NCBI GenBank assembly: GCA_021820645.1 | Contig: JAKADJ010000164.1 | Span: 1 to 5,865, forward strand | Direction of reading: 5' to 3' | Length of the DNA: 5,865 nt | Source: Bacillota bacterium | Lineage (GTDB): Bacteria; Bacillota_E; Sulfobacillia; Sulfobacillales; Sulfobacillaceae | Shown: positions 4,706-5,865 of the stretch, piece after piece | Numbering within the stretch: position 1 is the first letter of the stretch | How the letters are laid out: each line of letters begins with the position of its first letter | Position numbers and translations under genes: made by a program | The notes under the pieces: model-generated | What the model was told of the DNA's origin: nothing | Database searches by the model: none | What the model saw: the letters and a program-made list of their open reading frames with translations, nothing else

Positions 4706-5848
4706 ATGTCTGAGGCATATATCATTGACGGAGTCCGTACACCTTTTGGCCGTCGCCAGGGGGGACTATCCTCGGTGCGTCCGGATGATCTGGCAGCCCA
4801 CACGTTGAAGGCTTTAGTCCAACGTCGCAACCTGGATCCACACGAAATCGAAGACATCCGTCTGGGGTGCGTCACTCAGGTTGGAGAACAAGGATATAAC
4901 ATTGGCCGGCTGGCGCCATTAATCGCGGGGTTTCCGGTGGAGGTGCCGGGAGTCACGGTCAACCGGATGTGTGCATCGAGCCTCGAAACGGTAAACCAAG
5001 CGGCGCAGGCCATTATGGCGAATGTTCACGATGTCGTCATCGCGGCCGGAGTGGAATCCATGTCTCGTGTCCCGATGGGCTCGGATGGCTCCACCTTTAG
5101 TGACGATTTGCTGCGCCAATATAACATTATCCCCCAGGGCCTATCGGCGGAACTTATCGCCGAGCGCTGGCATCTAAACCGCGAGGCACTGGACACCTTT
5201 TCCTACCAAAGTCACCAACGGGCCCTGGCCTCCACGACGTCAGGCTTTTTTGCTCGGGAGATTGTCCCCATCGACGTGGTCCAAGCCGACGACAGTACTA
5301 ATACGGTGCTCCATGATGAAGGGCCCCGGGCCGACACGACTCTGGAAAAGATGGCTACCCTACGAACCGTTTTTAAGCCTGACGGAGTGGTCACGGCCGC
5401 CAACTCGAGTCAAATTACCGATGGGTCTTCCGCATTGCTACTGGCATCGGAGGCCGCCGTGCGGCTTCATGACTGGAGTCCACGGGCCCGAATTGTCGCC
5501 ATGAGTGTCGTGGGGGTTGACCCCATTATCATGCTCACCGGACCCATTCCAGCCACCGCTAAAGTGTTGGCCAAGGCAGGCCTTCGGTTTAGCGACCTAG
5601 ATGTCATCGAAATTAACGAGGCTTTTGCGTCGGTGGTGCTTGCCTGGGGTTCGGAATACCATCCCGATTGGGATCGGGTGAATCCCCATGGTGGAGCCAT
5701 AGCGCTGGGCCACCCCCTAGGTGCCTCAGGAGGGCGATTGGTTCTTACCGCTCTTAACCATTTGGAAGAAACCCATGGCCGCTACGGGTTAATTACGATG
5801 TGTATTGGTTGGGGGATGGCAGTGGCGACAATTATCGAGCGCTTATAG
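4706..5848 (+). CDS. Thiolase family protein (acetyl-CoA acyltransferase / 3-ketoacyl-CoA thiolase)
   Basis: The 380-residue protein has all thiolase active-site elements. The nucleophile is Cys89 in VNRMCASSLE. NEAF (304-307) orders the oxyanion-hole water. His336 lies in GGAIALGHPLGASGGRL (329-345), and the acid/base Cys366 in MCIGWGM. Both halves of the duplicated thiolase fold are present, and the length is slightly below the usual 390 or so. It should cleave 3-ketoacyl-CoA with CoA to acetyl-CoA and a shortened acyl-CoA, or run in the reverse biosynthetic direction. Similarity in the TGPIPAT, NEAFASV and TIIERL regions points, from memory, to the FadA-type thiolases common in actinobacteria. 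The C-terminal CxGxG motif reads CIGWG, with Trp369 where Gly is usual. AAAGGAGG (4691-4698) lies 7 nt before the ATG. It is the last gene of the visible operon. Confidence 0.94.
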   Translation: MSEAYIIDGVRTPFGRRQGGLSSVRPDDLAAHTLKALVQRRNLDPHEIEDIRLGCVTQVGEQGYNIGRLAPLIAGFPVEVPGVTVNRMCASSLETVNQAAQAIMANVHDVVIAAGVESMSRVPMGSDGSTFSDDLLRQYNIIPQGLSAELIAERWHLNREALDTFSYQSHQRALASTTSGFFAREIVPIDVVQADDSTNTVLHDEGPRADTTLEKMATLRTVFKPDGVVTAANSSQITDGSSALLLASEAAVRLHDWSPRARIVAMSVVGVDPIIMLTGPIPATAKVLAKAGLRFSDLDVIEINEAFASVVLAWGSEYHPDWDRVNPHGGAIALGHPLGASGGRLVLTALNHLEETHGRYGLITMCIGWGMAVATIIERL

Positions 5849-5865
5849 GGTCAACCTTACGACCC
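5848..5865 (+). terminator. Possible terminator stem after the thiolase, cut by the window edge
   Basis: GGGTC (5848-5852) is a perfect inverted match to GACCC (5861-5865) over the 8 nt loop AACCTTAC. It begins on the last base of the thiolase stop codon. The sequence ends here, so neither further pairing nor a T tract can be seen. Confidence 0.3.

Overview
The window looks like chromosomal DNA of a Gram-positive bacterium of the Firmicutes type with moderate GC content. The reasons are strong AAGGAGG-type ribosome binding sites with 4 to 9 nt spacers, a LexA of Bacillus-like architecture, and a YnbB-type gene beside lexA. The fatty-acid genes have an actinobacterial flavour, especially the thiolase. 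That mixture, from memory of family resemblance, would fit a Sulfobacillus-like acidophile, but the sequence alone does not prove a genus. I see no tRNA, rRNA, CRISPR array, insertion sequence or phage gene. Six complete genes and one partial gene fill the window, and the longest gene-free stretch is 221 bp.

Left part (1-2171): the C-terminal 181 residues of a YnbB-type PLP enzyme (methionine gamma-lyase family, 'aluminum resistance protein') run rightward off the left edge. The gene converges on lexA, and the two 3' ends overlap by 18 bp. lexA (minus strand) starts at 1127, not at the longer possible start at 1163, because a GGAGGT site lies just upstream of 1127. A 60 bp divergent region separates lexA from a rightward gene for a CPBP/Abi-family intramembrane metalloprotease. 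That region has no canonical GAAC-N4-GTTC SOS box. It does hold an imperfect 16 bp palindrome over a probable extended -10 of lexA, and a perfect AGGCT-AAT-AGCCT dyad touching the protease start codon.

Middle (2221-2955): a class I SAM-dependent methyltransferase of unknown substrate follows the protease by 49 nt and is probably co-transcribed with it. Two strong 8 bp hairpins lie inside its coding sequence, one of them close to the 3' end.

Right part (2956-5865): an AT-rich 221 bp region with promoter-like elements and a 9 bp spaced inverted repeat precedes a compact rightward operon. It encodes acyl-CoA dehydrogenase, a stand-alone SCP2 sterol-carrier domain protein, and a thiolase. Together they supply the first and last steps of a beta-oxidation cycle plus a small acyl or lipid carrier. 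The middle enzymes (enoyl-CoA hydratase, 3-hydroxyacyl-CoA dehydrogenase) are not in the window. A short inverted repeat right after the thiolase may be the start of a terminator cut by the window edge.

I do not see a clearly new biological system. The most useful leads are a LexA with an unusual recognition helix and a non-canonical candidate operator, the inverted repeat in front of the acyl-CoA dehydrogenase operon, and the unusual C-terminal motif of the thiolase.
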